A stretch of DNA of 43,229 nt. Source: an uncultured Elusimicrobia bacterium (lineage in GTDB: Bacteria > Elusimicrobiota > Elusimicrobia > Elusimicrobiales > UBA9959). The DNA lies in NCBI GenBank assembly GCA_903873295.1, contig CAIQNV010000099.1:1-43229 (forward strand), read 5' to 3'. Positions 1 through 8,893 of this stretch are shown piece after piece (position 1 is the stretch's first letter; each line of letters begins with the position of its first letter). The position numbers and the translations under genes were made by a program. The notes under the pieces were generated by a model. It saw nothing but the letters and a program-made list of their open reading frames with translations. It ran no database searches and had not been told where the DNA came from.

Positions 1-3000
1 AGTATGACCCCGCATCCAATACCTGGGCTACAAAAGCTGTAATGCCCACGGCACGTTATGGTTTAACAGCCGGGGTAATAGGCGACAAATTGTATGCCGT
101 GGGAGGATATAATGGGAGTTTATTAGATACTAACGAAGAATATGACCCCACAGCTAATACTTGGACGACAAAAGCTGTAATGCCCACGGCCCGACGGCAT
201 TTGTCTTCGGGAGTAATAGGCGGCAAATTGTATGCAGTTGGTGGTGGGCTTGAGGATGGGAGTAATTACTTTAATGCCAACGAAGAGTATGACCCCGCAT
301 CCGATACCTGGGCGACAAAAACTGTAATGCCCATAGCACATTGGTGGGGCTCTGCCTGTGTAGTAGGCGGTAAGCTGTATGCTGTGGGGGGATTTAATGG
401 AAGTGCATTTTTAAACACCAACCAGGAGTATAATCCCGTGTTGAATACTTGGAGTACAAAATCAGTAATGCCCACGGCCCGCGATGGTTTATCTGCGGGG
501 GTAGTAGGCGGCAAACTGTATGCAGTGGGGGGGGATAATGGAAGTTCTCTTCCAAGTGCCAATGAGGAGTATGATCCTGCGTCCAATACCTGGGCTACAA
601 AAGCTGTAATGCCCATACTTCAGGATGGTTTGTCAGTTGGAGTAATAGGCGGCAGGTTATATGCGGTGGGTGGAACTCCCAATGATTTGAGTCCAATAGA
701 TAACAACAACGAATACGACCCCGGCGTGGCGGCGGCGTTCACCGCGCTGACGCCTAACACGCAGTACAGTTTTAAAGCCAAAGGGCGCAATGCTATTGGG
801 GCGGAGACGGATGAAGGGCCGGTGGTTTCCACTTATACGCTGGCGGCGCCGCTGGCTGCGGCGGGGGTGTTTAAGGTTTATACCACAAGCGTCAGTGTGA
901 ATTGGACGGCGATAGGCGGGACTAACGGGTATACGGTGCGGGCAGTCTCGGGCTCGGACGGGGCCGCGCTGTCGTCAAGCACCAGCGATGGGAATGTGGG
1001 TTCGTTGCTGCTCAACGAGATGAGCGGCAATACTACCTATTACTTCCAAGTGGGAACGCTGAACGGGAACGGCGTGGCAAATTATATAAACGCTGGCGCC
1101 ACGGTTACGCTGGCGAATACTCCCACAGCATTGCCGGCGGCGGCGGTTACGTATAACTCTATAACCGCGGCCTGGAGCGCTAGCGGCAATGCGGGCGATA
1201 CGCCTTACACGGCGGAGATCTCCACGAATGCCGGGCATTCGCCGGTGCTGGTTTCGTCGGTGACGGCTAACACCAGCATAATGTTTACGGGGCTCCCGGC
1301 CGCGAACACTTCTTATTATCTGCGCGTTAACGCGCTCAACCGCGCCGGTTCGCCCACCGACTGGGTGTCGCTCGGTTCCACAATGACGCTGGTTGAAACC
1401 CCGGCCACGGTTTACTTCGACGAAGTTTTCAGTAATTCAATAACCGCCTCCGGCTACGCGGCCACGCCGGCGTTCACCGGGTTGGAAACAGGTTTATCAG
1501 GCGTGGCATTGGCCATGAACAACGCCTATAAACCCTGGCGCAACGGCAATAAATGGACGACCAAAACGCCAATGCCCACGGCACGCTATGGGATGGCTGT
1601 GGGTGTAATAGGCGGCAAGTTGTATGCCGTTGGTGGTGGGCTTCAGGATGGGAGTAATTACTTTAATGCCAACGAGGAGTATGACCCCGTAGCCAATACC
1701 TGGGCGACAAAAGCTGTAATACCCACGGCACGTTATGGTTTAGCAGCCGGGGTAATAGGCGACAAATTGTATGCCGTGGGAGGATATGATGGGAGTAGTC
1801 TTTTAAATAGCAACGAAGAATATGACCCCGCATCTAATACTTGGGCGACCAAAGCCGTTATGCCCACTGCCCGGCGGCATTTATCTGTGGGGGTAATAGG
1901 CGGCAAACTGTATGCCGTGGGTGGCGGTCTTGGAAGTGGGGTCACAAATACTAACGAGGAGTATAATCCTGCATCCAATACCTGGACGACAAAAATGGTA
2001 ATGACCAAGGCCCGTTGGTGGGGCTCAGCTTGTGTAGTAGGCGATAAACTGTATGTTGTGGGTGGATCAGATGGGGATACTCCCTTTGATACAAATGAGG
2101 AATATGATCCCGCCACCAATGCCTGGCAAACAAAAGCGGCAATGCCCACTGCCCGTAGCGGGATGGCGGCCGGAGTGTTGGGAGGCAAGCTGTATGCGGT
2201 GGGCGGCTGGAATGGTAGCAGCTCCCTGCCTGCTAACGAGGAGTACGACCCCGTGGCTAATGCGTGGGTTGCAAAAACTGCAATGTCTACACCCCGTAGG
2301 TCTTTATCCGCCGGAGTAATAGGCGACAGGTTATATGCGGTGGGCGGAACTCCCGATGATTTGAGTCCAATGGATAACAACAACGAATACGACCCCGGGG
2401 TGGGCTCTTCATTCACCGCTTTATTGCCTAATACGCAGTACTTCTTTAAAGCCAAAACGAGGAACCAGTTGGGGGTTGAGGGGCCGGAGTCGGCGATCGT
2501 TTCCACTTATACGCTGGCCGCGGTTTCGCTGCCGGCCGGCGGGGCGGTGTTCGCTGAGGTTTATTCCTCGACCCTTACCGTGAACTGGTCGTCCGGCACG
2601 GCCGCCGGCGGGTTTAACGGGCCGGGCGCGAGCTATAAAATACAGATGTCTTCCACGGCCGATTTCATCCCCGTTATTCTCGCTTCTACTACTTACAACT
2701 TAGCACTTACCACTTATGGCCTATCCCCCAACACCACCTACTGGTTTAAGGCGCAGGCGCTGGGCTCTAACGGCGCCGGTTCCTCCGAGTTTGTGCTGGG
2801 CTCGACGGTAACGCTGCCTGTGCCGCCCGTACTTACCGGCTATACGCTGTGGGCCTCCAGCGCCGCCGTCACCTGGGGTGCGAACAACAATGCCGCCGGA
2901 ACCAGATACCAGTGCGACTTCTCCACGGACCCCGCTTTCGCGCCGGTCGCCGTTTCTTACTCGACCGGCAGCCTGCAACTGACAACTAACGACCTTATCC

Positions 3001-6000
3001 CCAATTCCACCTATTACCTGCGGCTGCGCGCGCTGTCGGCTGACACCCGGCACAGCGGGTATGTACAGGGCTTAAGGCTCGGCCTTGCCTCCGCGCCGAC
3101 CTGGCTGGAAGCTTTCACGCTTGGCCCCAATAATGCCGGGCTGTACTGGGACACGGCCCGCAACTCAGGCGGCCTTGCTGCCGGTGCCTGGACCGGCGCG
3201 GGCACCCTGCCGGTGGCGCGCCACGGCCACGCCGCGGCCGTCGCCGGCGATACACTGATAATATCCGGCGGCGGCAATGGTTTTATATATCAATCCGACG
3301 TCTGGTCGGCCCCGCTTTCGGTAAACGGCCAGGTAGGTGTCTGGACTGAGGGCCAGCCGCTGCCCGCCGTGCGCTACGGGCATACCTCGGCCGCGCTTAA
3401 AGGAAGGGCCTATGTTATAGGCGGCTACGACGGAACCGCGTCAAAGGCCGATGTCTGGAGCGCCCCGATAAGTTCGCGCGGCGCGGCGGGCGCGTGGATA
3501 GCCGAAACTTCACTGCCGCAGGCGGTTTACGCACATGCCTCGGCCATGTACAATAACAGGCTCTATGTGCTGGGCGGCTACGGCGCCGGCGCAAGGGCCG
3601 AGGTCTGGCAGACCCTGGTTAAAGACGACGGTACGCTGGGCGGCTGGACCGCCGCTACGCCGCTGCCGGAGGCCCGCTACTCGCACGCGGCCGCGCTTTC
3701 GCTTTCGACCTCGGCCGCGCGGCTCTATGTAACCGGCGGCAACGATAGCGCGAGCTCGGCCCGCGCCGAGACCTGGACCGCCGAAATTAATGGCGACGGC
3801 TCGCTGTCGGCCTGGCTGCCGGTTACGCCCCTGCCCGCGCCCCTGGTGGCCCACGGCATGGCGGCAACGCCCCGCGCGCTGTTCGTGTCCGGCGGCAATA
3901 ACGGCTCCGCGGCGCGCTCGGCGGCGCTGCGCGCGACGGTGAACTCCGACGGCACTCTGGGCCCCTGGGAAACCCAGCCCTCCCTGCCGCAGGCCGTACA
4001 ATCCCACGCCCTGCTCGAGCGCGGCGGCCGCCTGCTGGCGCTGGGCGGCTACGACGGGAGCTTCTCGAAACAGGAGATGCTGCTTTCGCTTATAACCGGC
4101 ACCGAATATACGGTGTCCGTTGCCGGAGCTTCGTTCTCTTCAACGCCCTGGCAGTCGGCAGGGCGCCTTGAGATAGGCGGGCTGAAACCCAATACCTATC
4201 ACACCTTTACCGCCGCCGCCAGGAACTTCGCCGGCGTGCTCACCGGCTATTCGCCGGCGCTTTCTACCTACACTTACTCGGCGCAGCCGGGCGCCGCGGC
4301 GTTCAGCAATGTGCGGATCTCCTCCATGCAGGTGAACTGGCTGCTGAACGATAATCCGGCCGGCACCGTCTACACGGCGGAGCTTTCCAGCGACGCCGCG
4401 CATACCCTGTTGGCCTATACGCAGTCGGTGACAGTCTCTTCGGCGGTGTTTACCGGGCTGATGGATAAATACACTTTCTACGCGAGAACGCGCGCCGTGA
4501 ACAGGGCCGGCGTTTATACCGCCTGGACCGAGTTGGGCCCGGTTATCACGCGCTCCGATCCCACGCTGGACTTCACCCCGCCGACCATGACCAACAACCA
4601 GACCGGGGACAAAACCTGGCGCAGAGCCAACAACGGCGCGTATAATATCGGCTTCATGGATACCGGCGGGGCTTACCTGGACAGGTTCCAGATAAAAGCT
4701 TCCACCAAAAGCGGCGGCGCCGGCCCGTTCAGCTTCGATTGGTCCGACATGGCGACCGATATCAACGACAGTTTTTATCCCGCCGGCTGGTCGCTGACAC
4801 CCGAGTATTGGGCGCTGCTCCAGCCCGGGACCAATTATATTTCAGTGCGCGTCTTTGACGGCAACTCCAACTCAAGTTCCACGGTGGACGCGTTCTACAT
4901 TCTAAAAGATACTACCATGCCGGTCATCACCGATAACCAGGCGGGCGAAACCGCCTGGCGCATGGACGACGCGGGCGCGGTCTACGACGTGGACTTCCAC
5001 GACGCGCTGTCGGGCCTTGCCGCGATAGAATACAGCGCCAGCACCACCCCGGCCTCGGGCAGCGCGGCAACGCTGGGCTGGAGGCCGATAAGCGCGCTCG
5101 CGCAGGGGACCTCTTCCTACACGGCGAACTGGGGGGTAGATTTCGCGGCGCTGGCCAACGACGCCACTAACTATGTCTCCGTGCGGGTCTGGGACCTGGC
5201 CGGCAATACGGTCACCGTTTCGGGCCTGGATGTTTTCAAGATACTTAAGTATGTAAGCGGGCCCGAGGCGGCCATAACCCAGCCCGCCTGGCCTTATCAA
5301 GCTGTAGCGGGCGTGATAACCGGCAACACTTCGGACGCGCGGTCGCATACCTTAAAGGGCACCGAGTTGAGCTTTAAAGACCTCTCGGTGGAGCGCTATT
5401 GGAACGGCGCTGCCTTCCTTGCGCCCTCGCCGATGTGGTGGCCCGTCTCGGGCGGCGCCTCCTGGAGCTTCGCGCCCGGCATACCGTGGCTAGAGGATTT
5501 AAAGTACCAGGTGGTGGCGCGCTCAAGCGATGTGGCGGGGAATTATTCCCTAGTCTATTCCACCAGCGAGTTTACCTTCGACTCCCTGAAGCCGGTGCTG
5601 ACTTCGCTGCTGCCGGCGGACGGCGGCACGATCGATTCCCTGCACGAGTTCTCCGGCCTGGCCTCGGACGCCTCGGGGCTGTCCGGCCTGGCCCTACGGT
5701 TAAAGCGGCTCTCGGACGAGAAATGGTGGGACTTCAACGCCGACACCTGGACCGTGGCCGGTTCGAGCGCGGCGGTAACGGCGGCGGCCGGCTGGTCTTA
5801 CACGCCCGGTGAGCTGTTAAAAGCCTCGCTCGAAAGCCAGATCGGCTATTTCTTCACGCTTTATGCCGCCGATAATTCCTACCCAGCCAATGTTTCGCAG
5901 TTCGGCGTTTACGGCTCCAGTTTTGCCTTCCTGGACGATACCCCGCCGGCGGCGATAGCCGACTTCACCGCTTCCAGCGGCAGCGCGCCGGGCAATATAA

Positions 6001-7133
6001 ACCTCGCCTGGACCGCCCCCGGCGACGACGGCCCGGCCGGGATAATACTTTACGGCCAGTACCGGGTGCAGCATTCCACGATAGCCGCCCTGGTCTTCAG
6101 CACGGCCGACGCGCAGACGGCCGAGGATTTTACCCTGGTCGCCGCCGGGTCCGCGCGCTTCAAAGAGCTCACCTCGCTGCTGCCCGGCCAGCTCTATTAT
6201 CTGCGCGCCTGGACCAGGGACGACGCCGGCAACTGGTCGGGGCTTTCGAACGGCGCCACCGTGCAGGCCACGCCCTACCCCGAAGTGATAAGCGGCCATG
6301 TTATGAAGGTCTCCAGCGAGGGTATAACCGGCGTGCTGGTGGAGGCGTTCGACACGGCGGGCGCGCTGCAGGGCTCGGTCTTCACTCTGGACGACACCAG
6401 CGGCACCTATGTGCTCAGCCACCTGCCCCTGAGCGGCTACAAAGTGCAGGCCACCTGGTCGGCGGAAGATATTATAAGCTCCGTGGGCACGGACGGCGTA
6501 ACGCTGGGCTCTAAAGACGTCGATTTTACGCTGGCTATAAACTATGAGCTGGGGAGCATAGGCGGGCAGCTGACCGGCTATAATGTTTCAAGCTATAAGT
6601 CTCAGGCCGCAAGCCGGGGAGCGAAAGCTTCGGCTGCGGGCGCGGCTTATGTGGAGCTTTACCAGCGGAACCGGCTTATAGCTACGGCGCCGGTGGACGC
6701 TACGGGGAAGTTCCTTGTAAAGAATTTGCTGCCGGGTAAGTATACCCTTAAAGTACCCGACGCTAACGGCGGGACCAAAGAGCTTGCGGTCACCCTGAAG
6801 GCCGGCCAGGCGCTTATAATAAGCCCGCTCGGCGAGCTGCTTAAAAAGGATAAGATTTACGCCTATCCTAACCCGGCCGGTAAGACCGTTATTTTCCATA
6901 TTGAAAGCGACCAACTGGCGCTGGTTAAGCAGGTGACGGTGTTCGATATTACCGGCAGGACCATAAAGGAATTGAATGACGCCGATTTCGGCACAGGGGC
7001 AGGTACCTGGGAAGCTGAGTGGAACATCCCGTCCAAGGTGGCCCCGGGCGTATACATCTACGCCGTCCGCGTCAAATTCGAAGCGACCGGCGAGTACAAA
7101 AAGATAATAAAAAAGTTCGCGATAATTAAATAA
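1..7133 (+). CDS. Giant secreted Kelch/FN3 protein with T9SS-like C-terminal domain (5' end outside window)
   Basis: The reading frame is open from base 3, so the true start and any signal peptide lie before the window. Three Kelch-type beta-propeller blocks are visible at about nt 1-720, 1555-2400 and 3180-4090. In the first two, units of about 48 residues carry the pattern NEEYDP..NTW.TK..MPTAR followed by GVIGGKLYAVGG. FN3 domains (PNTTYYF / STYTLA pattern) lie between the blocks. Ig-like modules follow at about 4570-5950 (TDNQ.G....W), then an FN3-like module to about 6280, two carboxypeptidase-regulatory-like modules (about 6283-6840), and a terminal YPNPAGKTV..GVYIYAVR..KKFAIIK domain (6850-7133). 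That last domain resembles FlgD-Ig / type IX sorting domains. The role is probably cell-surface adhesion or glycan binding, which is inference; no catalytic motif was recognised. The C-terminal third is paralogous to the gene at 16418-28051. Confidence 0.9.
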   Translation, partial: YDPASNTWATKAVMPTARYGLTAGVIGDKLYAVGGYNGSLLDTNEEYDPTANTWTTKAVMPTARRHLSSGVIGGKLYAVGGGLEDGSNYFNANEEYDPASDTWATKTVMPIAHWWGSACVVGGKLYAVGGFNGSAFLNTNQEYNPVLNTWSTKSVMPTARDGLSAGVVGGKLYAVGGDNGSSLPSANEEYDPASNTWATKAVMPILQDGLSVGVIGGRLYAVGGTPNDLSPIDNNNEYDPGVAAAFTALTPNTQYSFKAKGRNAIGAETDEGPVVSTYTLAAPLAAAGVFKVYTTSVSVNWTAIGGTNGYTVRAVSGSDGAALSSSTSDGNVGSLLLNEMSGNTTYYFQVGTLNGNGVANYINAGATVTLANTPTALPAAAVTYNSITAAWSASGNAGDTPYTAEISTNAGHSPVLVSSVTANTSIMFTGLPAANTSYYLRVNALNRAGSPTDWVSLGSTMTLVETPATVYFDEVFSNSITASGYAATPAFTGLETGLSGVALAMNNAYKPWRNGNKWTTKTPMPTARYGMAVGVIGGKLYAVGGGLQDGSNYFNANEEYDPVANTWATKAVIPTARYGLAAGVIGDKLYAVGGYDGSSLLNSNEEYDPASNTWATKAVMPTARRHLSVGVIGGKLYAVGGGLGSGVTNTNEEYNPASNTWTTKMVMTKARWWGSACVVGDKLYVVGGSDGDTPFDTNEEYDPATNAWQTKAAMPTARSGMAAGVLGGKLYAVGGWNGSSSLPANEEYDPVANAWVAKTAMSTPRRSLSAGVIGDRLYAVGGTPDDLSPMDNNNEYDPGVGSSFTALLPNTQYFFKAKTRNQLGVEGPESAIVSTYTLAAVSLPAGGAVFAEVYSSTLTVNWSSGTAAGGFNGPGASYKIQMSSTADFIPVILASTTYNLALTTYGLSPNTTYWFKAQALGSNGAGSSEFVLGSTVTLPVPPVLTGYTLWASSAAVTWGANNNAAGTRYQCDFSTDPAFAPVAVSYSTGSLQLTTNDLIPNSTYYLRLRALSADTRHSGYVQGLRLGLASAPTWLEAFTLGPNNAGLYWDTARNSGGLAAGAWTGAGTLPVARHGHAAAVAGDTLIISGGGNGFIYQSDVWSAPLSVNGQVGVWTEGQPLPAVRYGHTSAALKGRAYVIGGYDGTASKADVWSAPISSRGAAGAWIAETSLPQAVYAHASAMYNNRLYVLGGYGAGARAEVWQTLVKDDGTLGGWTAATPLPEARYSHAAALSLSTSAARLYVTGGNDSASSARAETWTAEINGDGSLSAWLPVTPLPAPLVAHGMAATPRALFVSGGNNGSAARSAALRATVNSDGTLGPWETQPSLPQAVQSHALLERGGRLLALGGYDGSFSKQEMLLSLITGTEYTVSVAGASFSSTPWQSAGRLEIGGLKPNTYHTFTAAARNFAGVLTGYSPALSTYTYSAQPGAAAFSNVRISSMQVNWLLNDNPAGTVYTAELSSDAAHTLLAYTQSVTVSSAVFTGLMDKYTFYARTRAVNRAGVYTAWTELGPVITRSDPTLDFTPPTMTNNQTGDKTWRRANNGAYNIGFMDTGGAYLDRFQIKASTKSGGAGPFSFDWSDMATDINDSFYPAGWSLTPEYWALLQPGTNYISVRVFDGNSNSSSTVDAFYILKDTTMPVITDNQAGETAWRMDDAGAVYDVDFHDALSGLAAIEYSASTTPASGSAATLGWRPISALAQGTSSYTANWGVDFAALANDATNYVSVRVWDLAGNTVTVSGLDVFKILKYVSGPEAAITQPAWPYQAVAGVITGNTSDARSHTLKGTELSFKDLSVERYWNGAAFLAPSPMWWPVSGGASWSFAPGIPWLEDLKYQVVARSSDVAGNYSLVYSTSEFTFDSLKPVLTSLLPADGGTIDSLHEFSGLASDASGLSGLALRLKRLSDEKWWDFNADTWTVAGSSAAVTAAAGWSYTPGELLKASLESQIGYFFTLYAADNSYPANVSQFGVYGSSFAFLDDTPPAAIADFTASSGSAPGNINLAWTAPGDDGPAGIILYGQYRVQHSTIAALVFSTADAQTAEDFTLVAAGSARFKELTSLLPGQLYYLRAWTRDDAGNWSGLSNGATVQATPYPEVISGHVMKVSSEGITGVLVEAFDTAGALQGSVFTLDDTSGTYVLSHLPLSGYKVQATWSAEDIISSVGTDGVTLGSKDVDFTLAINYELGSIGGQLTGYNVSSYKSQAASRGAKASAAGAAYVELYQRNRLIATAPVDATGKFLVKNLLPGKYTLKVPDANGGTKELAVTLKAGQALIISPLGELLKKDKIYAYPNPAGKTVIFHIESDQLALVKQVTVFDITGRTIKELNDADFGTGAGTWEAEWNIPSKVAPGVYIYAVRVKFEATGEYKKIIKKFAIIK

Positions 7134-7141
7134 GAAGGGAG

Positions 7142-7166
7142 TTCACCACAGAGACACAGAGAGGGA
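7142..7166 (+). repeat. Short dispersed intergenic motif (CCACAGAGACACAGAG type), copy 1
   Basis: Purine-rich sequence just after the giant gene. It reads TTCACCACAGAGACACAGAG followed by AGGGA and is a diverged copy of the motifs at 28074-28098 and 31723-31747. All three copies sit a few bases after a gene's stop codon. Function is unknown. Confidence 0.55.
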
Positions 7167-7192
7167 GGAGTACAGAGGGAGAAGATCAGGGG

Positions 7193-7244
7193 AGGGGACG
7201 TTGCTTAAAGTCTTGGAGAGTGAAAAGGTTCCTGGCACCTTTTT
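7193..7244 (+). repeat. Intergenic repeat (GGGGACGTTGCTTAAAGTC family), copy A with hairpin
   Basis: Begins AGGGGACGTTGCTTAAAGTC, as at 12859 and, with one change, 16335. It is followed by an imperfect inverted repeat (7223-7243; arms AAAAGGTTCC and GGCACCTTTT, one mismatch) that ends in a T run. The hairpin could act as a weak terminator for the gene ending at 7133. Its recurrence (12940-12960, degenerate at 8863-8880) points to a dispersed REP-like element. Confidence 0.6.
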
Positions 7245-7263
7245 ACTGGGTTTTAATATGTTG

Positions 7264-7289
7264 TAAGATAATCTTAATAAACGAGATTA
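7264..7289 (+). promoter_or_regulatory. Overlapping inverted repeats upstream of abiEi (candidate autoregulatory operator)
   Basis: TAAGAT-A-ATCTTA (7264-7276) is a perfect inverted repeat. A second pair, TAATCT (7269-7274) and AGATTA (7284-7289), overlaps it. A -10-like GATAAT (7267-7272) lies inside the first palindrome; no convincing -35 was found. AbiEi antitoxins are known to repress their own operon by binding inverted repeats near the promoter, so an operator is plausible. Confidence 0.45.
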
Positions 7290-7302
7290 ACTAGCAGATA
7301 TT

Positions 7303-8007
7303 ATGCAGACACTAACAGAAGCTATCTGGCAGTTGAAACCACTCGGCGGCCTTTTTGACGAGGCGGTGGTTGTCACCCGTTTCCCGGGCGAAACACCCGC
7401 CGCGCGCCGCAATCTTGTCTATAGGGCCGCACTGGCCGGCGAGATCGCGATACTGAGGCGCGGGCTTTATGTACTGGCCGTACCCTTCCGGCAAGCGGCG
7501 CTGGAGCCCGCGGTGCTGGCACCCATGCTCTATGGGCCAAGTTATCTGAGCTTTGAAAGTGCTCTTCGCTTTCACGGGTTGATCCCCGATGTTGTGCAGA
7601 ACGCCGCCGCCGCTACGAGCCGGCGGTCCCGCGTGTTTGATACGGCGCTTGGCCATTTTACATTTACGACCGTGCCCGTTAACGTATTAATGGCCGGCGT
7701 GCGGATAGTCACCTTTGAAATCGGAAGTCAAACCGTAACGGGGCTTGTAGCTTCGCCGGCAAGGGCGATCGCCGATCTTGTCTATACGCGCCGGGAAGTC
7801 AGCTGGAAAAATGATGGCCGGCGGTTTTTGGAAGAATCGATGCGCATTGACCGGGACGAATTGGCTGCGAAGCTCCGGCCGGAAGAGCTTGAGGCGACGC
7901 TGGCAACGTTCCGCCATCGCCGGGTGCGAGCTTTCATTGAAGGCTTGCGGCTTTCACTCGCCCGCCCGCCTAAGACCGGCCGTAATAAAAAAGGGAAACC
8001 CCGATGA
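7303..8007 (+). CDS. abiEi: AbiEi-family antitoxin / transcriptional regulator of a type IV TA system
   Basis: A 234-residue protein. It carries the family signature YGPSYLSFESALRFHGLIPD (about residues 80-100), preceded by an N-terminal winged-helix-like region (LVYRAALAGEIAILRRGLYVL). A later segment LVASPARAIADLVYTRR is also typical of the family. The length is close to other AbiEi-type regulators. Its stop overlaps the start of the next gene by four bases (ATGA, 8004-8007), so the two are translationally coupled. Family knowledge: AbiEi counteracts the AbiEii nucleotidyltransferase without binding it directly, and represses the operon. The C-terminus is basic (PKTGRNKKGKPR). No strong Shine-Dalgarno precedes the ATG. 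Identification rests on motifs only. Confidence 0.85.
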   Translation: MQTLTEAIWQLKPLGGLFDEAVVVTRFPGETPAARRNLVYRAALAGEIAILRRGLYVLAVPFRQAALEPAVLAPMLYGPSYLSFESALRFHGLIPDVVQNAAAATSRRSRVFDTALGHFTFTTVPVNVLMAGVRIVTFEIGSQTVTGLVASPARAIADLVYTRREVSWKNDGRRFLEESMRIDRDELAAKLRPEELEATLATFRHRRVRAFIEGLRLSLARPPKTGRNKKGKPR

Positions 8008-8855
8008 ACATCATCGAACAAAAGCTTAAGGACTATCGCCCTTCCACCCCCGCAGAGCAGGAAGTGGCTTTGGTTGAAATTGTGCAGCAATTGATCTTGT
8101 TCGGCCTGGCACGGACGGGGTTCTTTACCGGCGCCGCGTTTCATGGGGGCACCTGCCTGCGGATCATGTTCGGTATGAGAAGATTTTCGGAAGATCTGGA
8201 TTTCGTTCTGAAAGCTCCGTCGGATAGCTTTTCCTGGGAGGCTTATTTCCCCACAGTCCTTGCCGAGTGCCGCGCGTTCGGCATAGAGCTGGAGATCAAG
8301 GACCGGAAAAATACGACAGGTGCGGTAAAATCGGCGTTCCTTAAAACGGACTCGATAGGAAAAGTGCTTCTGGCGGCGATCCCGTTTTCCCGCCAGAGTA
8401 TGCGGAAAATCGCCATTAAGCTGGAGATAGATACAAATCCCCCGCTTGGCAGCGGGTTCGAGTCGCGGTTCCTTGGCTTCCCGGGGCCTGCCGCCGTCAC
8501 AGTACAGGATCTGTCATCGGGATTTTCCGGCAAACTGCACGCGCTTCTCTGCCGCTCCTATGTTAAAGGGCGCGATTGGTACGATCTCCTGTGGTATGCC
8601 GAGCGCGGCGCGGCGCCCAATCTTAAACTGCTGGGCAATGCCCTCCGCCAGACCGGCCCATGGGAAGGACGCCGGGTCAGCCTCGACTCAGCCTGGATAG
8701 TTGAAGAATTGCGGCGCAAGATCAGCGGTATAGATTGGGGCGCAACGCAACGGGATGTGGCCCGGTTCGTGCCGTCAGCGGAGCAAAAGGGCTTGGAACT
8801 CTGGAGTAAGGCTTTGTTTTTGAATGCCGTGGAACGTTTGAGCAGGTCGTGGTGA
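8004..8855 (+). CDS. abiEii: AbiEii-family nucleotidyltransferase toxin
   Basis: A 283-residue protein with the AbiEii/AbiGii motifs in order. Motif I is GGTCLRIMFGMRRFSEDLDF (residues 48-67), with the paired catalytic-type acids D64 and D66. Then come KLEIDTNPP (139-147) and K177, and finally VKGRDWYDLLWY (187-198). AbiEii toxins are DNA polymerase beta-like nucleotidyltransferases (DUF1814) that arrest growth; related MenT toxins modify tRNA. All recognisable motif residues are present, so the toxin looks intact. It overlaps abiEi by four bases. The pair sits between unrelated surface genes, beside repeat copies at 7193 and 8863, which is consistent with acquisition as a small cassette. The roles in phage defence or stabilisation are inferred from the family. 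Confidence 0.9.
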   Translation: MNIIEQKLKDYRPSTPAEQEVALVEIVQQLILFGLARTGFFTGAAFHGGTCLRIMFGMRRFSEDLDFVLKAPSDSFSWEAYFPTVLAECRAFGIELEIKDRKNTTGAVKSAFLKTDSIGKVLLAAIPFSRQSMRKIAIKLEIDTNPPLGSGFESRFLGFPGPAAVTVQDLSSGFSGKLHALLCRSYVKGRDWYDLLWYAERGAAPNLKLLGNALRQTGPWEGRRVSLDSAWIVEELRRKISGIDWGATQRDVARFVPSAEQKGLELWSKALFLNAVERLSRSW

Positions 8856-8862
8856 TTTTAAT

Positions 8863-8880
8863 AGGTTCCTGGCGTCTTTT
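8863..8880 (+). repeat. Degenerate copy of the GGTTCCTGGCACC hairpin motif
   Basis: AGGTTCCTGGCGTCTTTT follows the abiEii stop and matches the hairpin part of the repeat at 7223-7243 with changes in the right arm. Pairing is weakened. It may serve as a poor terminator for the TA operon. Confidence 0.4.
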
Positions 8881-8893
8881 TTAGAGAGAGAAT

